Part shown: in pieces, positions 8,297 to 17,092 of the stretch
Numbering within the stretch: position 1 is the stretch's first letter
How the letters are laid out: each line of letters starts with the position of its first letter
Origin: Defluviitoga tunisiensis
Lineage (GTDB): Bacteria > Thermotogota > Thermotogae > Petrotogales > Petrotogaceae
Direction of reading: 5' to 3'
DNA: 64,000 nt
NCBI RefSeq assembly: GCF_000953715.1
Contig: NZ_LN824141.1
Location: forward strand, 1,428,501 to 1,492,500
The notes under the pieces: generated by a model
What the model was told of the DNA's origin: nothing
Databases searched by the model: none
The model's input: the letters and a program-made list of their open reading frames with translations, nothing else
Program-made: the position numbers and the translations under genes

Positions 8297-10624
8297 TTAA
8301 AAACAAATCTTAGTAAAAAACTTTTTATTTGTTTCATCTACAAAAATATTGTCTTGAATAAAAAAGTTACCCTTCAATCTTATGTCTTCGGAAGATGATC
8401 CAATTAATACTTTAAAATCACCTCTTTCAACAACAAATTTCATGTTTTCATCATAAAAAGCTAATACTTCGATAGGTAATTCAAAAGTAATTTTCTTGGT
8501 TTCATTTGGTTTTAAGTTAATTCTCTTAAATCCTTTTAATTCTTTGACTGGTCTAGTTACACTTGCCACTTCATCATTTATGTATAATTGAACTACTTCT
8601 TCTCCTTCAAATTGTCCGATATTTTTTACTTCACAACTTATAAAAACATTTGTTTCTTCGACTGTTATTTCTAAGTTGGAATATTCAAATGTTGTGTAAC
8701 TCAAGCCGTAGCCGAATGGATATAGGGGTTTAGTAGGATAATCTACATAATCGCCCCACCAATGACTTCTTCCACCAGATGGTTTATGATTATAAAAAAC
8801 AGGGATTTGTCCAGCATGATAAGGAAAAGATATAGGTAATTTCCCACCAGGTATTCGGTTACCAATTATTATGTCAGCAATAGCGTTGCCTCCTTCTTCA
8901 CCCGGTAACCAGGCTTCTAAAATGGCAGAAACATGTTTATCAGCCCATTCTAATGAATAGGGTCTTCCAGTTACCAAAACAAGGATTATAGGTGTGTTGG
9001 TTTTTTTAATTTCTCGAAGAAGCTCGAGTTGAACACCTGGAAGTTTTAACGTTGAACTGTCCCGAGATTCTCCGGTTGTACAATCTTTGGTTAGACCAGA
9101 TTTATCCCCAAGAACTAGAATTGCTACGTCAGAACTTTTAGCTAAGTTTACTGCTTCAGTAAAATAACTTTTATCTTTATCGTTAATTTCACAACCTTTG
9201 GAGTAAGAGACTTCTATTCCCAGAGGGATTAATTTTTCTTTTAATGCTTCATATATTGTAGTGATAGGTAATTCACTCTCTGAAAATTCTATGCCTTTCA
9301 TTGCAGAGGTGCCAAAAGCGTCTTGTTCTAAAGTTTCTAAGTGTGTAAGATAAGTATAGTCCCCAGTTAAATTTCTAGCACTATTGGCATTCGGACCAAT
9401 AACAGCAACTTTTTTGATTGGGTGATTATCTCTAATTAGAGGCAATATTCCATCATTCTTTAATAAAACGAGTGACTTTACCGCAATTTCATAAGCTAAT
9501 TTTCTGTCTTCTGCAAGATCAAGATTTTCAGGGACTTTTTCTAGATCAACAAAAGGATTTTCAAACAATCCCATTTCAAATTTTAATCTAAGAATATTTT
9601 TAACAGCGTCGTCAACAAAAGTAATTGGTAACTTTCCTGATTCAACTGCCTTTTTTAAAGGTTCTTTATAACAATCAAAAGTCGGAAGTTCTACATCTAT
9701 TCCTGCTGTTAAAGCTTTTATTGCAGCTTGTTCTTTATCTGAAGCAACTTTATGATAATCCATTATTGAATTAATTGCAAAATAGTCTGATACAACTATT
9801 CCGTCGAAATTCCATTCATCTCTAAGAACGTTTCTCAACAATTTTTTAGAAGCGCCACAGGGAATTCCATCAAGTTCATGATATGCATTCATTACGGATT
9901 TTGCTTTACCTTCTTTAATAGCTGCTTCAAAAGGTAGTAAGAATATTTCCCTTAGTTCTCTTTCTCCAATATGAGCTGGGGCCCAATTCATTCCTCCTTC
10001 AGAAACGCCATATCCAACAAAATGCTTTAAGGTTGCTACAACCCCATTTTTTATGTTATCTGATTGTAAACCTTTCACGTAGGAAACCCCCATAGATAAA
10101 ACTAAATAAGGATCTTCCCCGAAAGTTTCTTCAGTTCTTCCCCATCTTGGATCTCTTGTTACATCAACCACAGGGGATAATCCTTGATGAATTCCTAAGG
10201 TTTTCATTTGATCTCTTATTCTTGAGGTCATTTGCTCACAAAGTTCTGGTTGCCAAGTACTAGCAATACCGATCATTTGAGGAAAAATTGTAGCTCCTTT
10301 TGTCATATATCCGCTTAAGCATTCTTCGTGAATAAAAGCAGGTATTCCTAATCTTGTTTTATTAACCAAAAATTTTTGAATTTCATTCACTAATTTGGCA
10401 GTTTGTTTTGGAGAAAAACCTGTTGCACCTCCAGGTCTTGTGATTTGTCCTATTCCAAAATTCAAAAGTTTTGAGGCTTTTTGAGTAGAAAACTCTCCAT
10501 TTTCTAATATTTCGTAACTCCAATACGAGCCTAATTGTGCGATTTTTTCATCTAATGTCATTTGATTTAAAAGATCTTTTACCCTTTCTTCTATAGGCTG
10601 ATTATGGTCTTTATAAATTTTCAA
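8297..10624 (-). CDS. Glycoside hydrolase family 3 beta-glucosidase/beta-xylosidase
   Basis: About 775 residues, no signal peptide, so probably intracellular hydrolysis of imported oligosaccharides. GH3 N domain with DPRWGRTEETFGEDP near residue 160 and the nucleophile Asp in GIVVSDYFA near residue 278. The GH3 C domain follows (VAVIGPNA near 405, LPGEEGG, a YPFGYGLSYTTFEY stretch) and then a fibronectin III-like tail. The TTG at 10624 is preferred: GGAGGGG lies seven bases upstream, whereas the TTG at 10639 overlaps that site. It lies 44 bases after the SGNH esterase gene, forming a two-gene unit. Substrate (cellobiose, xylobiose or both) cannot be told from sequence. Confidence 0.9.
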   Translation of the reverse strand: MKIYKDHNQPIEERVKDLLNQMTLDEKIAQLGSYWSYEILENGEFSTQKASKLLNFGIGQITRPGGATGFSPKQTAKLVNEIQKFLVNKTRLGIPAFIHEECLSGYMTKGATIFPQMIGIASTWQPELCEQMTSRIRDQMKTLGIHQGLSPVVDVTRDPRWGRTEETFGEDPYLVLSMGVSYVKGLQSDNIKNGVVATLKHFVGYGVSEGGMNWAPAHIGERELREIFLLPFEAAIKEGKAKSVMNAYHELDGIPCGASKKLLRNVLRDEWNFDGIVVSDYFAINSIMDYHKVASDKEQAAIKALTAGIDVELPTFDCYKEPLKKAVESGKLPITFVDDAVKNILRLKFEMGLFENPFVDLEKVPENLDLAEDRKLAYEIAVKSLVLLKNDGILPLIRDNHPIKKVAVIGPNANSARNLTGDYTYLTHLETLEQDAFGTSAMKGIEFSESELPITTIYEALKEKLIPLGIEVSYSKGCEINDKDKSYFTEAVNLAKSSDVAILVLGDKSGLTKDCTTGESRDSSTLKLPGVQLELLREIKKTNTPIILVLVTGRPYSLEWADKHVSAILEAWLPGEEGGNAIADIIIGNRIPGGKLPISFPYHAGQIPVFYNHKPSGGRSHWWGDYVDYPTKPLYPFGYGLSYTTFEYSNLEITVEETNVFISCEVKNIGQFEGEEVVQLYINDEVASVTRPVKELKGFKRINLKPNETKKITFELPIEVLAFYDENMKFVVERGDFKVLIGSSSEDIRLKGNFFIQDNIFVDETNKKFFTKICF

Positions 10625-10668
10625 TGTGATCCCCTCCAATTACATTTTTAGTTTTACTTAACCTAAAA

Positions 10669-11826
10669 TTAATTACAAAGTCCCAAAAGCCATTCGAGAT
10701 CTACACTATCAGATAGCTTTTGTCCTCCTTTTTTGCTTAAATGAAGATTGTCTCCTTTATCGTATTCATAATATAGTCGTTTAGGATCTTTAGGATCTCT
10801 AAGAATTTTATCAAAATCTATGTAACCATCAGGTTCGCTAGAGTTTCGTATCCATTCGTTAATTGTATTTCTTTTCTTTTCTTCGGTTTTTGTCCAACAA
10901 GATTGGTAGTTGTAAAAAGGGGTAATGGTTCCCAAGATTATTTTGGTACTGTGGTTATGTGCTTGTTCAATCAGTACTTTAAGACCATCAATTATATTTT
11001 GAGAACTAATTTTTTCTGAAAGAGGGGCTGTACCAGTTAGTGGATGAACGATATCGTTAGTTCCTTCTAACACTATTACCAAATCAACTTTGTTGTTATT
11101 TTCAAAGACATCTTTTTCAAACCTTTTTATACCAGCATCTCCGAAGAAATAGTTTGGTTCTGAATCAAAGAGCAATCTATTTCCACTTATTCCATAATTA
11201 ATTAAAGAAACTTTTGCAGGATATTTGGAGTAGAGGTTTTGAGCTAAGGGTGCAGCCCATTTAGAATCATGAGTTATCGAATCTCCGAACGTTACTATTG
11301 TTTTTACATCTTCTTTTGTGTTAACTTCAATTTGGAAGATGCCATATAAATATACACTTTCAAGGTCAGATAAAAGTTGTGTCTTAAATTGGTTTTGTGT
11401 ACTTTCTGATAGTTCGAATATAGAAGTAATAGGTTGATCTTTGAAAAAAAATGTTCCACTTAAGGTAGAAGGTAAATTGCTTGAAGATATTTCTACAATA
11501 ATAAATTCCCCTTCATTAACTTTAAATTCAACCACATCACTATAAATACTTTCTTGAGGATTTAAAATAAGATCTTGTTTATTATTAAAGAATACAGGTA
11601 CAAATGAATAAGACACAGAATTAGATGCATTTCTGGATTTAGATATATTTACACGTTCGAAGTGAATTGGTTCTTTTCCATGTAAATTAGAAAATAAAAT
11701 TCTAATTTGGTCACCGTTCACATTATTTTTAGTAAATACCCGTTGGATTCTAGTTTTTGAATGGGTATTGTTTAATTCAAACCTTAATGGTAGGTACCCC
11801 CAACTATTTATCCATTGACTAATAAT
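10669..11826 (-). CDS. SGNH/GDSL esterase with probable ATT start
   Basis: Likely carbohydrate esterase, for example removing acetyl groups from xylo-oligosaccharides. Block I is VTFGDSITHDS, block III is EGTNDIV, and block V has the catalytic Asp-His as DNLHLS. No signal peptide. An ATG/GTG-only reading would begin at GTG 11721 and cut off conserved N-terminal sequence. In frame upstream come WINSWGYLP and TRIQRVFTK, matching the family's N-terminal beta domain that leads into IRILFSN. The only start in frame with a good ribosome site (AAAGGAG, seven bases away) is ATT at 11826. So this is either a rare ATT start or a mutated start codon. Acetyl esterase activity is inferred from context. 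Confidence 0.8.
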   Translation of the reverse strand: MISQWINSWGYLPLRFELNNTHSKTRIQRVFTKNNVNGDQIRILFSNLHGKEPIHFERVNISKSRNASNSVSYSFVPVFFNNKQDLILNPQESIYSDVVEFKVNEGEFIIVEISSSNLPSTLSGTFFFKDQPITSIFELSESTQNQFKTQLLSDLESVYLYGIFQIEVNTKEDVKTIVTFGDSITHDSKWAAPLAQNLYSKYPAKVSLINYGISGNRLLFDSEPNYFFGDAGIKRFEKDVFENNNKVDLVIVLEGTNDIVHPLTGTAPLSEKISSQNIIDGLKVLIEQAHNHSTKIILGTITPFYNYQSCWTKTEEKKRNTINEWIRNSSEPDGYIDFDKILRDPKDPKRLYYEYDKGDNLHLSKKGGQKLSDSVDLEWLLGLCN

Positions 11827-11935
11827 AACGACTCTCCTTTCAATATAATGTATATATAAAAAGTTTTTATGAAAAACAAATATAATTTAAGTAAAAAAAC
11901 CCTATTATTCAAATTTTCCTATCTACTTAGTTTAT

Positions 11936-11964
11936 ATTATATAATTTTTTAAAAAACAAAACAA
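11936..11964 (-). promoter_or_regulatory. Promoter of the SGNH esterase-GH3 unit
   Basis: Minus strand -35 TTGTTT (11959-11964), 17-base spacer, -10 TATAAT (11936-11941), about 110 bases upstream of the esterase start. The -35 is imperfect and the region is AT-rich, so moderate confidence. Confidence 0.55.
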
Positions 11965-11988
11965 ATATAAGTTTATCTAATAAACTAA

Positions 11989-12029
11989 AGATTAGAAGGA
12001 TTACAAACATTTATATCCTTTTACAATCT
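11989..12029 (-). terminator. Possible terminator after the deacetylase gene
   Basis: Interrupted inverted repeat: AGATT...AAGGAT pairs with ATCCTT...AATCT around a loop of about 13 bases, 42 bases beyond the stop at 12071. No strong T run follows, so termination is plausible rather than shown. The gap 11827-12070 otherwise holds only the promoter at 11936-11964. Confidence 0.4.
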
Positions 12030-12070
12030 ATTTTGTTAGTTTTCTAAAATATTCTGCATTTAAAAATACT

Positions 12071-12868
12071 TTATAGATAAGTGTATTCACCACTATTTAT
12101 TTTTGTTGGATTTCCGTCTACTCCTATCCATAAATCCAGAGCAGAAGGATTGAATATTATATGTTGATTAGAACTAAATTTTAGATTTTTCAAAGCATTT
12201 ATGTAATCAATAATTTCAATATTTGTTGCATACCATATTTCGTCTTTATTCCCGATAGTTTTACAAAATTCTTCAATCAAATCCCAATTATTATTTCGTT
12301 CGAATTCAAAACTATGCCCCCATACATACAAAAGAAGCATTCTACCGTTAGGGTCTAGCTCGACAAAGTCAGTTGTTCTTTCTAGCAGATGATCATCATG
12401 GTGACAAGTTGGATGCCAAGTTAGAAAATTTTCAGGGAGAGTGTAGTTTCTATGAGAATTTACTGTTCTTGAGTATTCAATATCAAGATACGGAAGCATT
12501 TTAACTAGTTCCTCATTATAATCTCCATATGGATAAGACATGCCTCGTACTGGAAAATTAACTAGAGATTCTAGGTTTTCTTTGTCTCCTTTTATTTCTT
12601 CTATGATTGTTTCTTTGGTTAATGTTGTCAAAAATAGGTGATTTAAAGTGTGTATAGAAACTTCATGTCCTTGGAAAAGATTATTAATTTCAGAAGCATT
12701 AAGAAAAGGATATGTATCGAACTTTCCTGAATTCAAGTGGAAAGTTCCTTTAATTCCATATTTGTTGAAAATTTTTACTAATTTTCTATCATATATTTGG
12801 CCGTCATCATAACTCATCGTAACAGCTTTTCTTTTTCCTTCAGGATAATAACTAAATGATATTTTCAT
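12071..12868 (-). CDS. Polysaccharide deacetylase-like (NodB/CE4) protein
   Basis: 265 residues, no signal peptide. The NodB-type metal triad is visible: Asp pair in TMSYDDG near residue 20 and the His pair in HEVSIHTLNH near residue 70. SYPYGDY near residue 112 is the family's third motif, and a conserved YVWGHSFEFE occurs near 182. These support a metal-dependent deacetylase fold. Lying last in the xynA-uxuA-aguA string, it may remove acetyl groups from xylan fragments inside the cell. That role is inferred; the substrate could be another acetylated sugar. ATG at 12868 follows AAAGGAG. Confidence 0.78.
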   Translation of the reverse strand: MKISFSYYPEGKRKAVTMSYDDGQIYDRKLVKIFNKYGIKGTFHLNSGKFDTYPFLNASEINNLFQGHEVSIHTLNHLFLTTLTKETIIEEIKGDKENLESLVNFPVRGMSYPYGDYNEELVKMLPYLDIEYSRTVNSHRNYTLPENFLTWHPTCHHDDHLLERTTDFVELDPNGRMLLLYVWGHSFEFERNNNWDLIEEFCKTIGNKDEIWYATNIEIIDYINALKNLKFSSNQHIIFNPSALDLWIGVDGNPTKINSGEYTYL

Positions 12869-12952
12869 GTTTTAGGACTCCTTTGCTTTTTTAAGTAATT
12901 ATTTTTATTATTTCCGTACATTTATTGTTGGTTTATTAAAAGAAAAGTTATG

Positions 12953-15025
12953 TTAAGGATAGATTTTTCTGCATTTTTCATCATAGATCATAGTCTTTCT
13001 ATAAAAGTAAGTATTGATAACATCTCTCCATTCTTTTGCATGTTCTTTTTGCTCCAAAAGCCTGGACAAAACATCTTGATATCGTTTATTGTCTATTAGT
13101 CCCTCAAGTTCAATCCATTGATTGATTAATTCTTGAACATCTTCTACACCTTCAAAATGTGTATCATAAATATGTTGAATGAGTGTTTTATTATTTTTTA
13201 ACTTATAAATGTAAGAAACATGGTGGAAGAAAAGTAGTAGTTCTTCTGGACAACTTTCTAAATGTTCAAACATTTCAAAGTTTGGTTGTTGATATAATCT
13301 GGTAAAACCTGTGCCAGACTTTAAAGTTCTATCTACACCAATGCCAAAATGATTAGCTCTGTGATACGTTCCCCACCTTGAATATTCATAACCATCTACA
13401 TTAGGTCCATAATGATGTCCTGGATTTACCATCCAACCTATTCCTAAAGGAGAAGTATATTTTTCGTATATTGTCCAAGAATTTTGCAACATGTTTGATA
13501 AATTTTCAAGAAGTTTTGAATTATTTCCAAAAGTACACTTTATCCATTCATCTGTAATTTGTGAACTTTTAAGTTCTGGGTTCCACGTTAGGCGACCGTA
13601 CCCATAAAGATTTGCTTGAGCTAAAGTATGACCTGTCCAATTGGTATCATCCCCCACATTAGAAACTCCTGCTATTCCAAATTTTTTTGAATTGAATGGA
13701 ACACCTGATATAATTTCCGATACGGAAGTCCCTTCTCCAAAAAGATAGGTATCAAAATCCAAGACTTCTTTCCATTGTGGTACCAAATAACATAGATGTT
13801 TTTGTTGCCCAGTGTATTCCTGGGTGATTTGAAGTTCGAGGATTTGATTAGTTTTTTTGAGGCCACCAAAAAGTGGATTTACTGGTTCTCTAACTTGAAA
13901 ATCCATAGGTCCATTTTTTATTTGAATAATTACGTTGTCCAAAAATTGACCATCTAACGGTATGAAAGTTTCATAAGCTGCTTTAGCTCTATCAGTATTT
14001 TGGTCCCTCCAATCTTGGTAACAATTGTAGACGAAAGCTCTCCAAATTATAAGTCCATTATGTGGAGCAAGTGCTTCTGCAAGCATATTAGCCCCGTCTG
14101 CATGGTTTCTATTGTATGAATATGGTCCGGGTTGATCCTCTGAATCAGCTTTGACAAGAAAGCCTCCAAACTCAGGAATGTGATCATAAATAAAGTTAGC
14201 TCTCTTTTTCCACCATTCATTCACTTCTTTATTTAGAGGATCCGCTGTTTTTAAACCGCCTATCATTATTGGGCTAGCAAAATTCACACTCAAAAACACT
14301 TTTATGCCGTATCTTTTGAAAATTTCATACAAAGTTTCTACTATATAAATCTTGTCATCTATTAGTCGAGCCTCTTCCTTTCCAACATTTACATTATTTA
14401 GAGATATTGCATTTATTCCAACGGATGAAAGTAATCTTGCATAATCTCTAATCCTATCAAGGTTGTCCACCAATTCATAGTTTCTGTAGAAAATGGATTT
14501 TCCAGCGTATCCTCTTTCTATGTTTCCGTTTAAATTATCCCAATGATTGATCATTCTTAAAGGGGTTTTAGGATTTTCTAAAACATATAAGTCATCAAGG
14601 AGTTTCTTTTCTTGTAATGTTCTAATTAAATAAAAAGTTCCATATAGTAATCCATTATCAGATTTAGAGGTTACTATTATAAATTTTTTGTCGTGACTAT
14701 TCACAGTCTTGATTAAAAATCCTTCTTCATCTATAGCTATAATTTCCTCATCTTTTAAAAATGAATCGACCAAATTGTTTTTTCCAATTTTAGATATAGT
14801 TATAAATTTATTGGAGTTGGTATAGTTGTTGATAAGAGGACTTATACCCAATATTTTATTTATAGAATAATAGATTTCATCTTTTATGGAGTCTATTATA
14901 TAACTGTTTTCATTAATTACTATATTCTTTAAATATTTAGCATATTCATTCAATAATGATTGATCTTTAATATGTTCATAGTTTAACCAGCATTGGTAAT
15001 CTATTTCATTGGAAAAAGGTTTCAT
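12953..15025 (-). CDS. aguA: Alpha-glucuronidase, family GH67
   Basis: Releases (4-O-methyl)glucuronic acid from the non-reducing end of xylo-oligosaccharides. 690 residues, the normal GH67 length, no signal peptide, so it acts in the cytoplasm. Recognisable GH67 stretches include RMINHWDNLNG near residue 160, GGFLVKADSEDQPGPYSYNR around 285-304, and IIWRAFVYNCYQDWRDQ near 327-343. The catalytic acids lie in these and the following DNVIIQIKNGPMDFQ/REPVNPLFG segment. ATG at 15025 follows AAAGGAGGG. Next to uxuA and the SDR gene it forms a uronic acid branch that feeds 2-keto-3-deoxygluconate. Confidence 0.94.
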   Translation of the reverse strand: MKPFSNEIDYQCWLNYEHIKDQSLLNEYAKYLKNIVINENSYIIDSIKDEIYYSINKILGISPLINNYTNSNKFITISKIGKNNLVDSFLKDEEIIAIDEEGFLIKTVNSHDKKFIIVTSKSDNGLLYGTFYLIRTLQEKKLLDDLYVLENPKTPLRMINHWDNLNGNIERGYAGKSIFYRNYELVDNLDRIRDYARLLSSVGINAISLNNVNVGKEEARLIDDKIYIVETLYEIFKRYGIKVFLSVNFASPIMIGGLKTADPLNKEVNEWWKKRANFIYDHIPEFGGFLVKADSEDQPGPYSYNRNHADGANMLAEALAPHNGLIIWRAFVYNCYQDWRDQNTDRAKAAYETFIPLDGQFLDNVIIQIKNGPMDFQVREPVNPLFGGLKKTNQILELQITQEYTGQQKHLCYLVPQWKEVLDFDTYLFGEGTSVSEIISGVPFNSKKFGIAGVSNVGDDTNWTGHTLAQANLYGYGRLTWNPELKSSQITDEWIKCTFGNNSKLLENLSNMLQNSWTIYEKYTSPLGIGWMVNPGHHYGPNVDGYEYSRWGTYHRANHFGIGVDRTLKSGTGFTRLYQQPNFEMFEHLESCPEELLLFFHHVSYIYKLKNNKTLIQHIYDTHFEGVEDVQELINQWIELEGLIDNKRYQDVLSRLLEQKEHAKEWRDVINTYFYRKTMIYDEKCRKIYP

Positions 15026-15038
15026 TTAATCCCTCCTT

Positions 15039-15884
15039 TTACACACCAGAATAAGCCATAAAACCACCATCAATTGGTATAACAGTACCGGTTACAAAAC
15101 CAGAAGCATTTTCATCACATAGCCAAAGAACCGTACCTAAAAGATCTTCTGGGACACCTAGTCTTCCTAGAGGCGTGTGATCGATTATTTTTTTGTATCG
15201 TTCAGTAGGAGTTCCATCATTGTGAATAAGTAGGTTTTTATTTTGTTCTGTTAGAAAAAATCCAGGAGCGATTGCATTAACTCTAATACCAACTTTTGCA
15301 AAATGTACTGCTAACCAATAGGTGAAGTTGCTAACAGCAGCTTTTGCAGCACTGTAGGCGGGAACTTTCGTCATAGGAGAAAATGCACTCATGGAAGAAA
15401 CATTTACTATGGTTGAATTTTCGTGTTTAACCATTTCTTCTAAAAATACTTGAGAAACTATAAATGTGCCTAAAAAATTGAGATTAAAAACAAATTCAAA
15501 TCCGTCTACTTCTAGATCAAAAAAAGTAATTAACTCTTTATTTTCTTGTTGAAGATCAGATAACTCAAAAATTTCTTTTGTAGTTGTTCCTTTTGGATGG
15601 TTTCCACCGGCTCCATTTATTAAAATATCGCATTTACCGTATTTTTCTATTACTTTTTCTTTTGCTGATTTTACTTCTTCCTTATTAAGTACGTCACATT
15701 TTATTGCTAAAGCATCTCCCCCTTCTTTCAATATTTCGTCTGTGACGGTTCTAGCTTTATCTAAAGAAATATCTAGTATAGCTATTTTTACACCTTCTTT
15801 AGCTAATCCTTTTGCTATGGTCCCACACAATATTCCTCCACCACCTGTTATTACGGCAACTTTCTCTTTCAAATTTGATTTCAT
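15039..15884 (-). CDS. uxuB: SDR-family D-mannonate oxidoreductase (fructuronate reductase), probable
   Basis: Short-chain dehydrogenase of about 281 residues. Cofactor motif ITGGGGILCG lies near residues 9-18, a loop motif NGAGGNHP near 90, and the catalytic Ser and Tyr-Lys in VSSMSAFS...YSAAK. The ATG at 15884 is chosen because GAGAGG lies nine bases upstream. An ATG at 15893 overlaps the uxuA stop (ATGA) but abuts that site. Directly behind uxuA, it most likely interconverts fructuronate and mannonate, replacing the unrelated classical UxuB. In Thermotoga an SDR gene adjoins uxuA similarly. The substrate is inferred from context. Confidence 0.72.
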   Translation of the reverse strand: MKSNLKEKVAVITGGGGILCGTIAKGLAKEGVKIAILDISLDKARTVTDEILKEGGDALAIKCDVLNKEEVKSAKEKVIEKYGKCDILINGAGGNHPKGTTTKEIFELSDLQQENKELITFFDLEVDGFEFVFNLNFLGTFIVSQVFLEEMVKHENSTIVNVSSMSAFSPMTKVPAYSAAKAAVSNFTYWLAVHFAKVGIRVNAIAPGFFLTEQNKNLLIHNDGTPTERYKKIIDHTPLGRLGVPEDLLGTVLWLCDENASGFVTGTVIPIDGGFMAYSGV

Positions 15885-15889
15885 GATAA

Positions 15890-16966
15890 TCATCCTCTCT
15901 TGTTTTTTTCTAATGATTCCCAAATACCGTATAAATAACTGACTCCTAATGCTCTATCAAACAAACCATAACCTGGTCTTGACTTCTCATTCCATATGAG
16001 TCTGCCGTGATCAGGTCTTAAATATCCTTTAAAATCTGTTTCATGCAAAGCTTTCATTATTTCAAAAATATCTAATGAACCTTCTTTTGAGAAATGAGAA
16101 ACTTCGTGAAATTTTTTGTAATCGGTGATTTTTATGTTTCTAACATGTACAAAACTGATCTTGCCTAGTTTTCCAAATTGCCTTATTATATCAGGCACAT
16201 TATTTTCTAAATTTGCTCCTAACGAACCACTACAGATTGCTAGAGTATTAGAAGGACTATCGACTACGTTTATAATCTTTTCAAGATGTTCCTTTGAACT
16301 AACTATCCTTGGTAATCCGAAAATAGGCCAGGGTGGATCATCAGGATGTATAGCTATCTTAATACCAACCTTTTCACATACAGGAATAATACTTTTGAGA
16401 AAATATTCTAGATTAAGAAAAAGTTTTTCTTCATCGATGTCTGAAAAAGCTTCGAAAAGTTGTTGAAGGTTTTTTAATTTTTCTGGTTCCCATCCAGGTA
16501 ATGAGAAGCCTTTTGCACCGCTATTAACTTCTTGAATTAGTTGTTGAGGAGAGATATTCGTTATTTTTTCATGATCATAAGCCATTGAGTAAGAGCCATC
16601 CGGTAGTTGGTGGTATAAGTCAGTTCTTACCCAATCAAAAATAGGCATAAAGTTGTAGCATATTACCTTAATTCCAGCCTTGCTTAAATTTTCAATAGTC
16701 TTAATATAATTTTCAATGTAGTAATCCCTTGAAGGAAGTCCTGCTTTTATGTCTTCATGAACATTCACACTTTCAATTACTTCTAGCTTTAAGCCTTCGA
16801 TATTTGTTTGGTTTTTAAGTTTTTCAATCTTTTCTATAGGCCATACTTCTCCAACGGGGATTTCATTCAATGTGCCAGCAATTCCAGATATTATTGGTAT
16901 CTGTTTTATTTGAGATAGCGTTACACTGTCATCTTTTACACCAAACCATCTGAGTATAAAATTCAC
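15890..16966 (-). CDS. uxuA: Mannonate dehydratase
   Basis: Dehydrates D-mannonate to 2-keto-3-deoxygluconate. 358 residues, typical length. Family features: N-terminal LRWFGVKDDSVTL, IKVICYNFMPIFDWVRTDL around residue 97-115, KIAIHPDDPPWPIFGLPRI near 200-218, ICSGSLGAN, and LRPDHGR near 315, with His/Asp/Cys ligands for the metal. GTG start at 16966 follows AGGAGG. The stop overlaps the ATGA of the next gene. A long hairpin (17006-17050) separates it from xynA. It completes glucuronate breakdown after GH67. Confidence 0.93.
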   Translation of the reverse strand: MNFILRWFGVKDDSVTLSQIKQIPIISGIAGTLNEIPVGEVWPIEKIEKLKNQTNIEGLKLEVIESVNVHEDIKAGLPSRDYYIENYIKTIENLSKAGIKVICYNFMPIFDWVRTDLYHQLPDGSYSMAYDHEKITNISPQQLIQEVNSGAKGFSLPGWEPEKLKNLQQLFEAFSDIDEEKLFLNLEYFLKSIIPVCEKVGIKIAIHPDDPPWPIFGLPRIVSSKEHLEKIINVVDSPSNTLAICSGSLGANLENNVPDIIRQFGKLGKISFVHVRNIKITDYKKFHEVSHFSKEGSLDIFEIMKALHETDFKGYLRPDHGRLIWNEKSRPGYGLFDRALGVSYLYGIWESLEKNKRG

Positions 16967-17005
16967 GTGTTTTCCTCCTGTTTTTGTAGTTAGTAGCTAA
17001 GAAAC

Positions 17006-17050
17006 GGCCTGCATTCTAGTTAACAAAATGTAGGTTATCTAATGCAGGCC
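17006..17050 (-). terminator. Intercistronic hairpin between xynA and uxuA
   Basis: Outer 10-bp perfect stem GGCCTGCATT/AATGCAGGCC, with a further nearly complementary 7-base pair (AGTTAAC with GTTATCT, one mismatch) inside. No T run follows. Likely to stabilise the xynA message end or reduce read-through into uxuA. Confidence 0.55.
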
Positions 17051-17092
17051 AGAATATGAATCAGTAAAAATAAGTAGAAATACTATTTACTT

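Noticed and set aside
8291-8310. AAGATTT/AAATCTT hairpin over the stop codon of the GH3 gene as a terminator
   Set aside because: Stem is almost all A-T, overlaps coding sequence and lacks a T run; too weak to call in DNA of this composition.
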